Shown one piece after another: positions 1 through 11,871 of a stretch of 64,000 nucleotides of DNA (positions within the stretch are counted from its first letter, which is position 1; every line of letters starts with the position of its first letter). The position numbers and the translations under genes were made by a program. Location of the stretch: positions 372,001-436,000 of the forward strand of contig PCDI01000001.1 of assembly GCA_002778195.1 (NCBI GenBank), written 5' to 3'. A model generated the notes under the pieces. The model was not told the origin of the DNA. It saw only the letters and a list, made by a program, of their open reading frames with translations, and made no database searches. The DNA comes from Raffaelea ambrosiae. Lineage: Eukaryota > Ascomycota > Sordariomycetes > Ophiostomatales > Ophiostomataceae.

Positions 1-1715
1 GGAGAACAGCAGCTCCGTCAGCTTGCATTGCCGGAAGGGCACCAGGTTGGGCTTGCTCGACGAGCCGGCGTCGCTCTGCATCTGCAGGCACTGACCCAGG
101 TACATCAGACTCTCGTTGATCTTGCCGGCCTCGGCCAGCGTGGTACCCGCTGTTTTGGCATCGCGAGCGCGCTCGCTGCCGGCCAAGTCCACGACGGTCA
201 GAGCATTCCCGCTCCAAGAGCTGTTGCCGTGGTGACGGTGGTGGCTGCTGCGCGGCCGCTTCTTGATCTCAATGGACACGAAGCCGTGGCTGCGCGAGCT
301 GACGCTGTTGCTGCCGGTGCCGGCCACGCGGCGCTCGTGCAGCCCGGCCTCGAGGACCATGAGCGCCTGCTGGAGCGTGCTGCAGATGACCTTGCGCAGG
401 CCGGCGACAACTTTGCGGTCGGGTGACATCTCCGTGCTCTTGAACAGAAGGGGGCGTCGGCGGTACTCCTTGGTGGCGGCCGATCGGATGGGAGGGGTGA
501 GGAGGTCGAAGATGCGGTCGTTGTACACCTCGTACATGGAGATGAGGACGATATACTGCGAGGACGGGTCGCAGTTGATGTTGATGCCGCTGACGTCGGG
601 CTGGTGAGGGAAGGCGGACGGACGATTGAGGAGACGTCTCGGGGTGGCCGGCGGTGGCCCGCTGGGTGTCGAGGAATGCTCGCCCTGTGAAGAAGAAGAA
701 GTATGTTTAGCATGGACAGTCGTCTTGTGTTGGGCAGAGGAAACGGTCGGGGCCATGAAGCTCTTGGCTGGCGAGGCCTCTCTTCCACCTGGCAGATCAG
801 CCATGGATGGCGACCAATGTTGCTCAGCAGCTCTGCCAGCTGTCCTGGCACCAGGGGGCGTTTCCGACCCTGGCGGAGGCGCCGTGTGGTCTTCGCGCCG
901 CACAACCTGGGCACTGCCTAGTCTGTGTTGAGATGGAGAATGTCCGCTGGGACTGGGTGGAAACATGCCGGGCATGGACAGCCCACTGAGGCTACCCGCG
1001 CTGACTTTGTGGATGGACTGGCCACCCGAGACTGGGTGGCCGCTGAAGAGGGCTGGGCGTACAATCATGGGCGTGGGAGCACGCGAGCTGTAGCGAGATG
1101 ATCCAGCCATGTCGGCGTAGACTGTTTCGAGAAAGGCGGGAGCTGTGAAGATGGTGGCTTCTGATGCGTCTGAAGCCACGACGGATGCTTCGAGGGATGG
1201 TGTTGTCGCACAGTCGGCAATGTTTTGGCCGATGGAGCGGAAGATGACATCGAGAGACAGTTGGGTGAGACCGCGTTGTGAACGCGAGCCGAGGATTGTG
1301 TGCGACTGCATAAAGAGAACTGTTAATAGACTCCAAATGTGCTTGACTGTTGACATGGTGTCGCTACCTTTCCGGACCCCGAGACGCCTAGAGTGGCCAC
1401 CAGTGCGTCTGTTCCGTCGCCCCCGTGGGGGGCCAGCACGCCCTCGACCAGAGGCACGACACCGGTGCAGTGGAATACATCAAGCTGGGTGGCGTCTTCT
1501 TCAAAGACTTGCGTGAAGCAGAACTTCTCGATTGCTCGTCTCCGATCGTTGGGTGGATTGAGCTGGATGTGTGTGGGTGCGGTCGACGGAGCGTCTGTGG
1601 CAGGCGGCTCGACGGCAAGAAATCTGTCGGCAGTAGAGTTGCCGGCCTGAGGAGGTCGAAGCCTCAGATAGACCTGGAAGAGGTTGTGCGACTTGGAAGC
1701 CGCGGAGGAGTCCAT
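1..1715 (-). CDS. Kinesin-like motor protein, probably kinesin-6 type (3' end outside window)
   Basis: ATP-driven microtubule motor. Exons on the minus strand are 1715-1368 and 1305 to the window edge; a 62-base intron joins in phase 0. The visible 551 residues are all motor domain. They show an N-terminal motor strand with LFQVYLRLRPP, a P-loop GVSGSGK-SHT at about residues 110-119, switch I SSRSH at 452-456, switch II DLAGSE at 489-494, and the following KINESLMYLGQCL helix. A Ser/Pro-rich insertion of roughly 200 residues sits between the P-loop and the SMYEVYNDRIFDLL strand. An enlarged motor with such an insert is the reason for suggesting kinesin-6 (MKLP/KIF20 type, acting at the spindle midzone), but this assignment is inference. 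The intron falls between the Lys and Ser of the P-loop. The chosen ATG lies just before MDSSAASKSHNLFQVY; an upstream in-frame Met exists but its leader looks non-coding. The gene diverges from the IFH1-like gene. Confidence 0.88.
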
Positions 1716-4227
1716 CGTGATGTTGTCGGAGGCAGTGTTTCGACTGGGAGTAGGATCGCAAAAGGTAAATGAAGTTTTAATATGAGGTGAAATGGGAAGC
1801 AAATGTCAAATGCAAAGGGATGCAAGATAGAGCAGCCGGGTTCTGCCAACAGCGCACTCAGGGGTTGTTGTTGCATGGATTATTGCGGGCGGAACACAAC
1901 AGCATCGAAGCAAAATGGGGAAGCTAGTCCCTGACTTGGATCCCTTGATATTTACGATTTCCATATGAGGTCTAGCGTGGCTCACCCGGCAACGTGCTAC
2001 GATAAGATAAACTGGATCCACTAAAAAGTTTAATGGGCAGACCCTTTTTTTTTTGAATCCAGAAATTTTTTTTTTTCTTGCTAGCGGAGGCACCAGTCGC
2101 CGGGCAGTAATAATCGACAACCCCGCATTGGCCTGTAATAAATGCCCGTTGCCAGAGTGGCCAGCAGTTTCTGGCAGAGCCCCACGCGGACGAAGAGATT
2201 TATCAGGAAAAGGGAGGGCAAGGAAGGCGAAGGCGGCGTGTTATAACAAAGGATCAACAGATCTGTGCAAGAACCTTGCGATTGTCTCCACCGAAGGCAG
2301 CCCCTGTGTCCTGCCAGCCGTACCTTGAAGGCAGCCAGCTGAGTGGTGACGGCAGTGACTCTTTTCTGCTGGGATGTGCTGCGTCTGCTACGGACATGTG
2401 GAAAGGGACTTCGGGAGTAGCACGACGGCTTCAATGGCAACAGTAGAGGCACGGCCGCCCGTCCAGAGTCCTGTGGCAGAACACCACACAACCCGAGCCA
2501 GCGCAGATCTGGCCTTGACCATCGGTGGAGACCGACGACAGCCCGGTCAGAGGTGGCCTGGTGGTGAGCCGGCGTTTTTCCACGGTGCTGCCCCCGCTGT
2601 GGTCTCTGTCATAGTCTGCTCTGCGGCAGCCCCTGCAGCAGTCGCTGTAGTGATTACGGCGTATTTTGCACCATGCTGACAACAGCGTGCCTCGGTCCCG
2701 CAACCCAATGTCTGCCATGCGTACGGAGATCAGACGCGGCACAGGCGAGCAGGAAGTGTCCGCAGGCCCAGCATCAGATCATGGACTCCAGACACAATGA
2801 CAAACTGTCCGGACGACTCTACAGAACGAAAGACACCCGTCTTGGGTATTCGAGCCCGCCATGCCCCCCCATATGCTGGCCGTCGTGTCCTGGCAGGCCA
2901 ACGTGACGAGGCACTTGATCTGCAAGACCTTGAAAGAGGCGGTGAATGAATCCATCATCTGTCTGTCTTTCCTGCCCACAACAGAAAAACTTAGCAGATG
3001 CCATTCAAGGGTAATTGGCGACAGTGTTGTTCGTAGCCCCTTCACCGGAATGCTTGTTGGAAAAGACTTTTTTTGCTGGCGTGCAGGCGAACTGGACCTG
3101 TCCGATGGAAGCCGCCGGCCGTAGCTGGAAAGTGTCATCACTTGCTCCATCTTGTTGGCCTCTGGAAAGTCCACTTAGCAAATCCGTGGACTGGCATCGC
3201 TTGGAAAACATTCGCTGCAACACGTCAAAACCCCCCCGCCGAGCAGCCGCTACACGCTTAGCGTGTGACAAAACGTCGCCAGCAAAAACGCCAGCGAAAA
3301 AAGACAGAAAAAAAGTGGAACTGGTGGTAAAATGTCTTCTCCGCCTCTTTTTGGGGTCTCTTTCTTCCTCTTCCAACTTCAAAACCAACCCACAACCCCA
3401 ACCAACCCGCAAGACAACGAAGTCGCCCTATCCAGCCAGAGAACCAGAACAACATACCAGAAACTTTGTCGAGAATTTCCCAAGATGTACACGGCCGTCG
3501 CTGAGCTGTAAACGCCCACTGCGGGACGCTGCCTTTCTGGCGTCCCGCAGTCCAGCAGCCTCACCGAGCAGACCTCAAGCCAAGACCAGTCTTTGCCAAT
3601 TCCCATCCTCGACCAAGTTTCCATTCCGGGCTTTGCGACGGTGTTCCGGATCCTGTCTGCTTGCTCCCAACATCTCGCTTGCGAGTTGTCACAGACAGAC
3701 CAGCCAACAATCGGCCGCTAACGAGAGAACCATCTCTCGACTTTTCTCGCGCGCAAGAGCCTCGACTTCTGAATAAAATACCAGCAGTTCCGCAGCATTT
3801 TTGCTCCTTTCCTTCGTTGTCGACGTCCCACATCTCACCTCCCCCTACCGTGGGCTCTCCAGTACTCAAATCTTCTCCCCGACCCCCCCTGCTCCCGCCA
3901 TACTCTAAATCACCTCGACTCGTGATTCCTCTTCCCTCGAGCGAGAAGAGCCACCAGCACACGAGCAGAAGAGGCACAAAAAAAAAAGTCAAGCGGTCAA
4001 TTAGAAGCCGAAACGTGCTTCTCAGACACTGTCCACGTAGACAGAAACACTCGATATTGTGATATTCGGCTGTTCTAGCACAGTTTTGCGGCGATATACG
4101 CAAAAACTCTCCCATTTTTGGTGCTTTTTGGTGCTACTTTCCCGGTTCACCGCCCATTGCGTCCGCGCACCCACCCCTGCACCAAACCCCAACTAGAAAC
4201 CCCCGTTACACTCATACCCCCTGCGCC
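1716..4227. promoter_or_regulatory. Long divergent intergenic region, kinesin / IFH1-like
   Basis: About 2.5 kb between two divergent start codons. It holds oligo-T runs near 2043-2052 and 2067-2075, a perfect 12-bp hairpin at 3518-3551, and a pyrimidine- and C-rich stretch from about 3770 to 4220 running up to the IFH1-like ATG. That last stretch is probably promoter and 5' leader. Open frames here, including one of 253 codons at 3015-3776, have no recognisable domain and lie in simple Pro/Ser/Thr/Arg-rich sequence, so I do not call them. Confidence 0.6.
3518..3551. other. Perfect 12-bp inverted repeat (hairpin), 10-base loop
   Basis: The arm ACTGCGGGACGC at 3518-3529 is matched exactly by its reverse complement GCGTCCCGCAGT at 3540-3551, separated by a 10-base loop. 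The stem is GC-rich, so it would be stable in RNA. It lies about 680 bases before the IFH1-like start codon and could be part of a long 5' leader, or a palindromic protein-binding site. Function unknown. Confidence 0.75.
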
Positions 4228-6367
4228 ATGTCTCGAAACATTCGCCGCAAGGCTGCCGCGGCCCCACAGCGCAACAAGAGGCGCCGTGTGTCCTCCTCCT
4301 CTTCCTCTCTCGACCTCGAGTCCGACGGTGGCTACTCTGCCCTGGAGGATCTTAGCGATTCCGAGGACGACGACGAGGATGGGGTCGATGCGGCCGAGGA
4401 GGAGCACATCATCACGGCTGTAACCAGCAAATCCGAACACAGCCACCGCTCCCCTCGGTCCAGTGACCAGAACGAGGACGAAGACGCCGACGAAGAGGCC
4501 GTAGAAGATGACAACTCTGACGAGGACGAGGACGAGGACGAGGACGAAGACGAGGACCTGGATGAGATCATTGCCAGGGTCGAGGGAGAAGACGACGACA
4601 ACGGCGAGACCACCAGCTGGAACGGAATAGTGTCCGAGTCTGAGGCTGTCGCCGCCGCCGTCGCCCAAGCCGAGCCTGCTCGGCGCCAAGTCCGCTTCAC
4701 CGGCATTCCCGACAGCGACAGTGACAGCGACAGCGACGACTCCACTCTGTCGGAAACGTCTGCAGTCAACACCGACTTCTTCCCGGACATCTTTGTCGAC
4801 CAGACATCTCTGGACCCCGGCTTCCGCCACAAGATTGAAGACGAGTCCGACTCGAGCGTCAGCTCGTCCTTCTGGGACTATGCTGCCTCCACCAACCCCC
4901 TCATGACAGAGGCCTACGTGGGCGAAATCGTCGACATGGGCAACTTTGGCATTTTGCCCGGCGATCAGGTGGACAGCTCAGCCCCGGCTACCCCGGCTAC
5001 CCCGGCCGCCCCGGCTCCCGAGACCGTGAATGCCGAGATTGCCGTGGAACTCGACGGCTACGAAAGCGACACATGTAAGGACACTGCCCACTCCGAGCTG
5101 TTTTCTTGAATCGACCTATATTTGGCGGAGAGTTTTTTCTTTTCTTTTTTTGACAGGTTGGAGAGTTGAAATACTGACTTGTCTCCTTCTAGCTGGAGGA
5201 GACACCACCGAGGACGACGAGCCTGGGCATACGCCGTTGCAGCGAAGGCCTCCCATTCCGGACATGTTTGGCAACCGCGCGTCTGACGTGGAGCTGGACA
5301 CACACACGCCTGCTCCTACACCCGTTCGCCGCCACGGCCCGTCTGTCAGCCGATTTCGCCTACGGAGGGGTTCCCAACCTGTGGTCTTTATGCACCCTAT
5401 CACCCGGAAAACAGTGATTCTCACCCCCGAGAAGCCAAGGGACGACCTGGACGACCTCCTATCCACCCCGCTCCCAAGTTATGACCTGCTGTCATCAGAG
5501 ATGGACGCTCTCCAGTCGTCGCCGATGACGAACAATGCCGTCTCCGTTATGATGGGGATGGGTAGCATGCTGTCTTCACATACATTTGGCGATATCATCT
5601 CCTCGCAGCAGAATGTTGGTCCCTTGGAAGCTTTTTTCCCGCTCAGGTCTGATGGCCCCGGCGCCGAGGACAGTGACCTCTCAAGCCAACTTTTCGAGGA
5701 CGACGAGGAGAACAACCTGCGCATTGAGGACTTTATCGACCTGGAACTCCATGGCGCGCCCACGGTGTCTCAAGAAATTCTCGACCTCATGATGACATAC
5801 GATGATCCTTATGCAGGCCTTAGTGGCAGTGAGGTCGACCAACTTCTCCGCGAGGGCATTGCCGATGGCGACGACGATATCACGACACCTGGAGCTGGCA
5901 CCCCCTTTGCCAGTACACCTGCCGTGACTACCTCGCCAGGTGCGAATGTGGAAGAACCCGGCGACGAGGACGACGAGGACGGCGGCGCTGCATTGCATCC
6001 GTTGCTCGAGCACTTTGACAAGAATGCAGATACTGTTGGTGCTTTCCGCCGCAATCAGATCGACCAGCAGCTCATCTACAGCAACCAGGCTACTCCCGAA
6101 TCGCTCGCCTTTTCGGAACCGTACCTTATGAGCACCATCCGCGGCGTCAAGAACGGCAGCCTGGACGCCGTGACGACTCCTATCACGCCGCCGCGCCGCC
6201 ACAAGAGCCATCCCACCAACGGTCTCCGCCATGATCACGCGCCGGTTCCGAGCAGCCCGCTGGCTGTCAGTGCGCAGAAGCGCAAGGCCTCGGATACGGC
6301 CGATGACGCCCCGAAAGATCACAAGCGCTACCGCAGCATCTCCGAGGTTAAGGACCTCATGCTGTAA
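4228..6367 (+). CDS. IFH1/CRF1-family transcriptional coregulator (ribosomal protein genes)
   Basis: Exons 4228-5074 and 5193-6367 give 673 residues; the 118-base intron joins T+CT. In yeast, Ifh1 and Crf1 bind Fhl1 and switch ribosomal-protein genes on or off under TOR control; the same role here is inferred. Visible features in order: a basic N-terminus with RRKAAAAPQRNKRRRV as a likely nuclear signal; long Asp/Glu runs; VRFTGIPDSDSDS; FFPDIFVDQTSLDPGFR with DFWDY-like SSSFWDY; GYESDTS-GDTTEDDE across the splice junction; and QPVVFMHPITRKTVILTP. The GYES/GETTDE block and the hydrophobic-PxTRK block recall the fungal CRF1 domain (Pfam CRF1). The C-terminal half is acidic and low in complexity and ends in a basic KRYRSISEVKDLML tail. 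A long leader with a hairpin precedes it. The family call rests on motif memory, not a search. Confidence 0.68.
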
Positions 6368-7851
6368 ACCAGTCCTACTTGATTGTCTTCTTTTCTTACC
6401 CACCACCCTCTCCCGGCTTTTGTCCCGCTGTGGCCGGCTTCGAGTCAACTATTACCACTGCTTTTTTGTTGGCAGTGCTGCTTGTCTCTGTTGGCGATTT
6501 GGTATCTCCCTTTTTTTTTCTTTTTCAGATTGACGACATATCAGCTTTCCAGTTCTTTTTCATTTCTCCTCTCTTGAATCAGTTCTACTATCTCTTGCCT
6601 TTGCGCATTTGCACACCAGCCCGTACCTTTGCCACTTGCCTACCCCACCGCCCCGATGATGACGACTACTATTACTACCAGCAGCACTGTTATGAACAGC
6701 AAGGCTACCACCACAACCACCGCCCAAAGCATCGTCATGAGAGTTTACACTCGGATTTTCTTCTGACCACGACTGTACCACTTACTAATGGCCTTATGAT
6801 TCCATCTGCTTACTTTTTCCCCCCAACCGTCTTGGATAGAGAAAAGGAGAGAGAGAAGGAATGAGGTTTGTCACGTTGGCATGCCTGCATGGGCAATGTT
6901 ATGGAAAGGGATGGCAACGAAAAGAGAAAGATAAAATGGCAATCCGGTTTCTCATGTTTAACGGGCCATTTTAAACGAGGGCTACCTCTATACAGGCAGA
7001 GGAGTTGAGTGCTTATCTGTTATTTGTGTGGAATTTTTTTATTACTTACGCAGCGAGACCTGTTTTTTGTCGTTTATTTTTTACGAACGCACTGTCCAGA
7101 TATGCAACCTCCCTTTCCGGATGGTGACTTGCATAACTGGCTGAGACAGACCACATTGGGGGGATCTTTCCTTTGTTATGAAGGGCGTCTTATGTATTAT
7201 GCTCCATTCTGTTTTCTTTCTTCTTCTTTTGTATTTACTGGGCGTCGGGACAAATGTTTTTATCCGGGAGACACAAAAGCAATTGTTTTTATTTGATTTT
7301 AGCTTTTTTTTTCGAATATATATATATCTATATATATTATTAGAAATGAACGCGTGGTGGGAAGTCAACGTGATCTTAAGATCGCACGTAGAAAGTCGAG
7401 AGAACCGCATCATACCAGTGCTCATGCTGCCGCTCTGTCTTCATTGTGTTTGCACACCCCAGGTCTACTTGCTGCAAGTAGCACTTTGTGTTCGACGAAA
7501 TAACTGCAACCACTGGAGAGTATTCTAATTCATTGATGCTTTTTTCTTCCTGTCACTTTCGCTTCAAAGGCCATCCTTCGTATGCTGCCTCTTAGGTTTG
7601 CTCGAAACAACCCCATGAAGGATTGTCTGTAGAGAATGTGAAGTAACACCAGACCAACAGGGACAATCCTACGGCGAGGGACAGAACACAAGGCTGCATT
7701 TCCCTCCACAAACCACAACAAAGTCGTAGGTAATAAAGAAATAAACATAATGCCAAGCTCTTTCAAATCTTTAGCAGAACTAGACACAAAACTCTTCTTT
7801 ACACTCACTACTCAACAATTAGTCAGCACAGGTTGAACCTCACTGATAATT
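6368..7851. other. Intergenic: IFH1-like 3' flank and AT-rich spacer
   Basis: T-rich 3' flank directly after the stop codon, then AT-rich sequence. A short TA-rich microsatellite lies near 7316-7340. No supported gene on either strand. The open frames found here (for example at 6379-6864 and 7178-7528) are Phe/Leu/Ser-rich translations of pyrimidine tracts. Confidence 0.6.
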
Positions 7852-7923
7852 GGGACTATGGTTTAGTGGCTAGAATACTTCGTTGTGGCCGAAGAGACCC
7901 GTGTTCGATTCACGGTAGTCCCA
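7852..7923 (+). tRNA. tRNA-His (GTG)
   Basis: 72 bases fold as a complete cloverleaf. The acceptor arm GGGACTA pairs with TAGTCCC and A is the discriminator. The D arm is GGTTTAGTGGCTAGAATAC. The anticodon stem CTTCG/CGAAG closes loop TTGTGGC with anticodon GTG. The T arm contains GTGTTCGATTCAC, which also serves as the B box. There is no intron. Eukaryotic tRNA-His receives an extra 5' G after transcription, so its absence here is expected. Confidence 0.95.
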
Positions 7924-9949
7924 CATGTACTCTTTTTTTGTCAATTTTTTTTTGCTCGTTTTCTCTTTTGGTTGTTTGTTCTATTCAACCGCGTGTTGCT
8001 CTGAGCTGCGGCTCTTGTAGTATAATTCGCGATGCCAATTTTTGCCATCATGTCCCGTCATCTCAGGTGCCAGACTTAGTGTACACCATAGGATAACTAG
8101 TATGACACATCTCTGTGATGCTACAATATGGGTTCGTCTCACGGACAGACACTGCCCTCGCCAAGCGGACCGTCTGTTCAAGCTTTTGTGCCTCTTGCTT
8201 GGAGCCGTTCTTAGCCTACCTCGGCATCAGCTTCCCCACATGGCAACTTCACGATCACGGTGGCTTAAAAACGACACGTACTTTTTTAGTCTTCGCGTTT
8301 GTTTCACAGAAGCAGAGAAAACACGGTTGAAGAAGGCACCTGCCGATGACCTGGGATGGCCGCGAATGAAAATTAAAAGAGGCAACTTGGGTCTCACTTC
8401 TGTCGTCTGGAGGCCAGCCTCGGGGAGACTAAGCATAATTAATGCACCAATCCCGCAGCAGCGACCAAATAGGGTTTGCGGGATCGAACGAAGAAGGAAG
8501 GCTTTGGGTGCGGGGAAAAGAGATGGACCGATTGGCCTGCAAGGTCGTCCTTTTTTCCTTTTTTTCTTTGCTTTTGCTCGCCAGATGCTCCTCCGCGTGC
8601 CCGCGCAAAAAAGCAAGCAAGCAGACGGGGAATGGCGTGAGGGAGTGGAAAAGTACACCGTACCGGTTCACTAAAGTGTGGAGAACTGGCGTCAACGCTA
8701 CAATGGTATTGGCAGGAATGCCTTATTCCTCCACCCCAGCCCAAACCTTGGCTTTCTGTTCACGCGGAGAAAGAACGGGGTGGTGTCGTTTTGCTCGGGC
8801 GCTTCTCCGTACCGGCCCCGTCAATTCTGGGGGAAGGGACTTCCCTGGTCCACGCTTTGCCCAGTTTCTCCAGTGTTTTCTTTTTCTTTCAAGAATGAGC
8901 AGCGGCTCGTTTTTGTGTGAGTCCAGTACGATATGTCTCGTGCATGACCATATCATGAAAGAACCACCGTTACGTGAAAATGCAACGCGCAGACAATGCG
9001 TGTCCTTCCATAAGGACCCAAGACCCGGTCACTGGATACACACTGGTGCACTGAGTGACTGTACCCGGGGTAGCCAGATACTTGCCTTCAGACGTTGTAA
9101 CGTTTAGTTTGGATTCCTTGGTTCTCCCACCACATGCTGCCAGATACTATGGCAGCTCGTGGGGCCAGTTGCCAGAGATTCGATCTAGGGAAGCGCATGC
9201 CAGCCAGAAAGCGGGTGTGACTTCTTGTGATAGCTTGAAATTCAGGCTGATTGTGGCCAACAATGAACCCCTGTCTCCGTTGTCTTCGCCGCATTGGTTG
9301 CACGTCTCAAGCACCCCCCCAACAGCCCCCCCCAATAAGGCGAGTCGCTTCCCGGGCACGGCACCACGTAAGATGGCTAGCCAAGCTTAATTCCCCTCTG
9401 ATCTTCCAAGCCGGCGCTTTGGCGGCCAAAATAGAGAGGAGCAGTGAAGATAAACGACACAGCAAGACGGAGAAAAGATCCACCAGTCACAGGATTCCTG
9501 GGCACTTGGTAAAATGGAATGATGCATGCGCTGGACCCAACCCAGGCAAACAAAGCACATACACAATGACAGCTAAATACATCCCGGCCCCAATAGGTAC
9601 GGAGACCAGGCCACATGGAGGGGGGTGAGAAGGGCGGGATCTGGCGGCCCTTTGGCCGAGAACAGAACCGAAATACATGCTGTTATACAACCGTCTGCTC
9701 GCACAGCTCCTCATGCGCCACCGCTGACCCCCATCAGATGGCTCTGGGTTTAATTTATGCTGGTTCCTTGTACACCCTTCCGTTCGCTTTTCATTGTTTC
9801 TGCTTCTGCTTCTGTTTCTATCCCTGTTTGTTTCTGTTTGCTTTATCTGTTTGCATCTGCAGCTGCGCGACTCCTTGCCCTGCTCTGCATTGACGCATTT
9901 CACAGTCCCTCACTGTTTACACGAGCATCACTCCGGTCCTTTTCCGACC
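7924..9949. other. Intergenic and promoter of the sugar porter
   Basis: About 2 kb without a convincing gene. C-rich runs with a CCAAT-type box occur near 9313-9340, and the 150 bases before the porter ATG are strongly pyrimidine-rich (repeated TTTCTG/CTTCTG units), as in many fungal leaders. Open frames up to 221 codons (8442-9107) show no domain and are rejected. Confidence 0.55.
7931..7937 (+). terminator. Pol III T-run terminator of tRNA-His
   Basis: Seven consecutive T residues begin eight bases after the tRNA, followed by a second longer T tract near 7943-7951. This is the normal RNA polymerase III stop signal. Confidence 0.8.
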
Positions 9950-11871
9950 ATGACGATCGGCTACAGCTTTGTGCAGCACATTGTGCGCAACAATGCTGCG
10001 CGGCTCGATCCGCCAGAAGTCTACAACTGGCGTGTCTTTGCGCTGGCGTCAGCGGTGAGTTCTGCCAGATGAATGCTATGCACATGAGAGGGAACACACA
10101 CACACACACACACACAAAGAGAGAGGCAGAATCAAGAAGGAGCGGAGAAGCCTGGAAACAACTAGACAGGAACCGCGATACTAATCTCCCTCTGTAGGCA
10201 TGCTTCGGCGGCACCCTCTTCGGCATGGACACGGGTATCATCGGTGGCGTGCTCACCATGCCCGACTTCAAGCGCGAATTTGGCCTCAACAACATCGACA
10301 AGAAGGCCGCCGCCAACCTGTCGGCCAACCTGGTCACCGTCATGCAGGCCGGCGCTTTCGCGGGCGCCCTGCTGGCCAACCCCATGGCAGAGCGTCTGGG
10401 GCGCAAGCCCGGCCTGCTGGTCGTCTCTATTTTTGCCTTTATCGGCGGCATGCTTCAGGCCCTGTCGTATGGCCACTTTGCTTGTTTTTATATCGGCCGC
10501 TTCGTCGAGGGTCTTGGCCTCGGCGGCGCCACCATGATCGCGCCCACCTACGTGTCCGAAAACTCGCCGCGTGCCATCCGTGGCCTGCTGATTGGCTTCT
10601 ACCAGCTCTTTGAGACCATGGGTGCCATGATTGCCTTTTTCATCGACTATGGCTCGCTGCTGCACATCCACGGCCGCGGATCCTGGATGGTTCCTCTGGC
10701 CATGCAGTCCCTGCCGCCGGTCTTGATCTTCATTAGCATCCTCTTCTGTCCCGAGTCGCCGCGCTGGCTGGCCGGCAAGGACAACTGGGAGAAGGCGACG
10801 CAGGTGCTCGCGCAGGTGCGCCAGCTGCCCGAGGCGCACCCGTACGTCCAGCAGGAGCTTTTGGAGCTGCGCACACAGCTCGAGGAGGAGCGCCGCTCGG
10901 TGCATGGCACGGGCTTCTGGGCCACGCAAAAGGAGTGCTGGCTCATCCCGGGCAACCGCAAGCGTGCGCTGATGTCGATTGGTCTGATGGTGTGCCAGCA
11001 ATGGACGGGTGTAAGTGATCCATGTCCCTCCTTTTGCCTTTGTTTCGTTTCATTCCGTTTCGCTTCGCTTTCGTGTCCACCTTTCTGCCCTCCTGTCTTC
11101 CCCTTTCCCGCTTCCTCTTCTGACAACACAGACCAACGCCATCAACTACTATGCTCCGACGATCTTCACGGCTCTCGGCATCTCGGGCAACGCCCAGTCT
11201 CTTCTGGCTACCGGCGTCTACGGCATTGTAAAGATGGTCAGCTGCGGCATCTTCATCACGTTCCTGGCCGACACCCTGGGCCGCCGATGGTCGTTCGTCT
11301 GGACAGCCTTTTTCATGGCCTTTTGCATGTTCTACTTGGGCTTCTACGTCCGCTTTGATCCGCCGAAAGTGGGAGCACCCATCCCCGCCGCCGGTTATGT
11401 CGCTCTCGTCATGGTCTACCTTTTTGCTGCCGGCTTCCAGTTTGGTTGGGGCCCCGTCTGCTGGATTTATGTCTCTGAGATTCCGACCAACCGCCTCCGC
11501 GGCTACAACGTGTCTCTGGCGGCTGCCACCCAGTGGCTGTTCAACTTGGTGGTGTCGCGTGTCACGCCTGTCATGCTGATCACCGTTGGTGGCCCCACGG
11601 GCTACGGCACCTACTTCATCTTCGGCAGCTTCTGCATTGCCATGGGTATTCTCGCATTCTGGATTCCTGAGACCAAGGGTGTATGTATCCCCCCCCTTTT
11701 CAAACCATACAAGAATTGTGCAGCATCTGACACGCAATTTAGATGTCCCTCGAACGTATGGACGAGCTCTTTGGCACTGCCGACTTCTCGAACCTGACAG
11801 ATGTTGGGCTGGCCACCAAGCAGACCGATGTCGAGTCTGCTCATGTGGAGGCGACAGACAAGCGGGATTGA
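9950..11871 (+). CDS. MFS sugar porter, quinate-permease-like
   Basis: Four exons, 9950-10054, 10198-11010, 11132-11680 and 11743-11871, give 531 residues, the usual size of a fungal sugar porter. It is a 12-TM plasma-membrane proton symporter for a hexose, quinate or related polyol. Family motifs in order: PPEVYNWRVF and FGMDTGIIGGVL in TM1; AERLGRKPGLL loop; GRFVEGLGLGG; PESPRWL; QQWTG-TNAINYYAPTIF across an intron; LADTLGRRWSF; VSEIPTNRLRG; PETKG-MSLERMDELFG across the last intron. The N-terminal PxEVYNWR resembles fungal quinate transporters, which is the only basis for that sub-assignment. The start has a good context (ACCATGA). Intron 1 contains an (AC)n tract. A short hydrophilic C-tail follows. 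No catabolic gene for quinate or a sugar lies next to it. Confidence 0.9.
10094..10116 (+). repeat. (AC)n microsatellite in intron 1 of the sugar porter
   Basis: 23 bases of perfect alternating AC (11.5 units) lie within the first intron (10055-10197). They lie 40 bases after the 5' splice site and do not overlap either splice signal. Likely length-polymorphic. Confidence 0.9.

Noticed and set aside
3015..3776. 253-codon plus-strand open frame before the IFH1-like gene
   Set aside because: No domain, Arg/Ser/Pro-rich composition from CT-rich DNA, and it ends just before the real gene; treated as promoter and leader.
8442..9107. 221-codon plus-strand open frame before the sugar porter
   Set aside because: No domain; composition typical of non-coding sequence.
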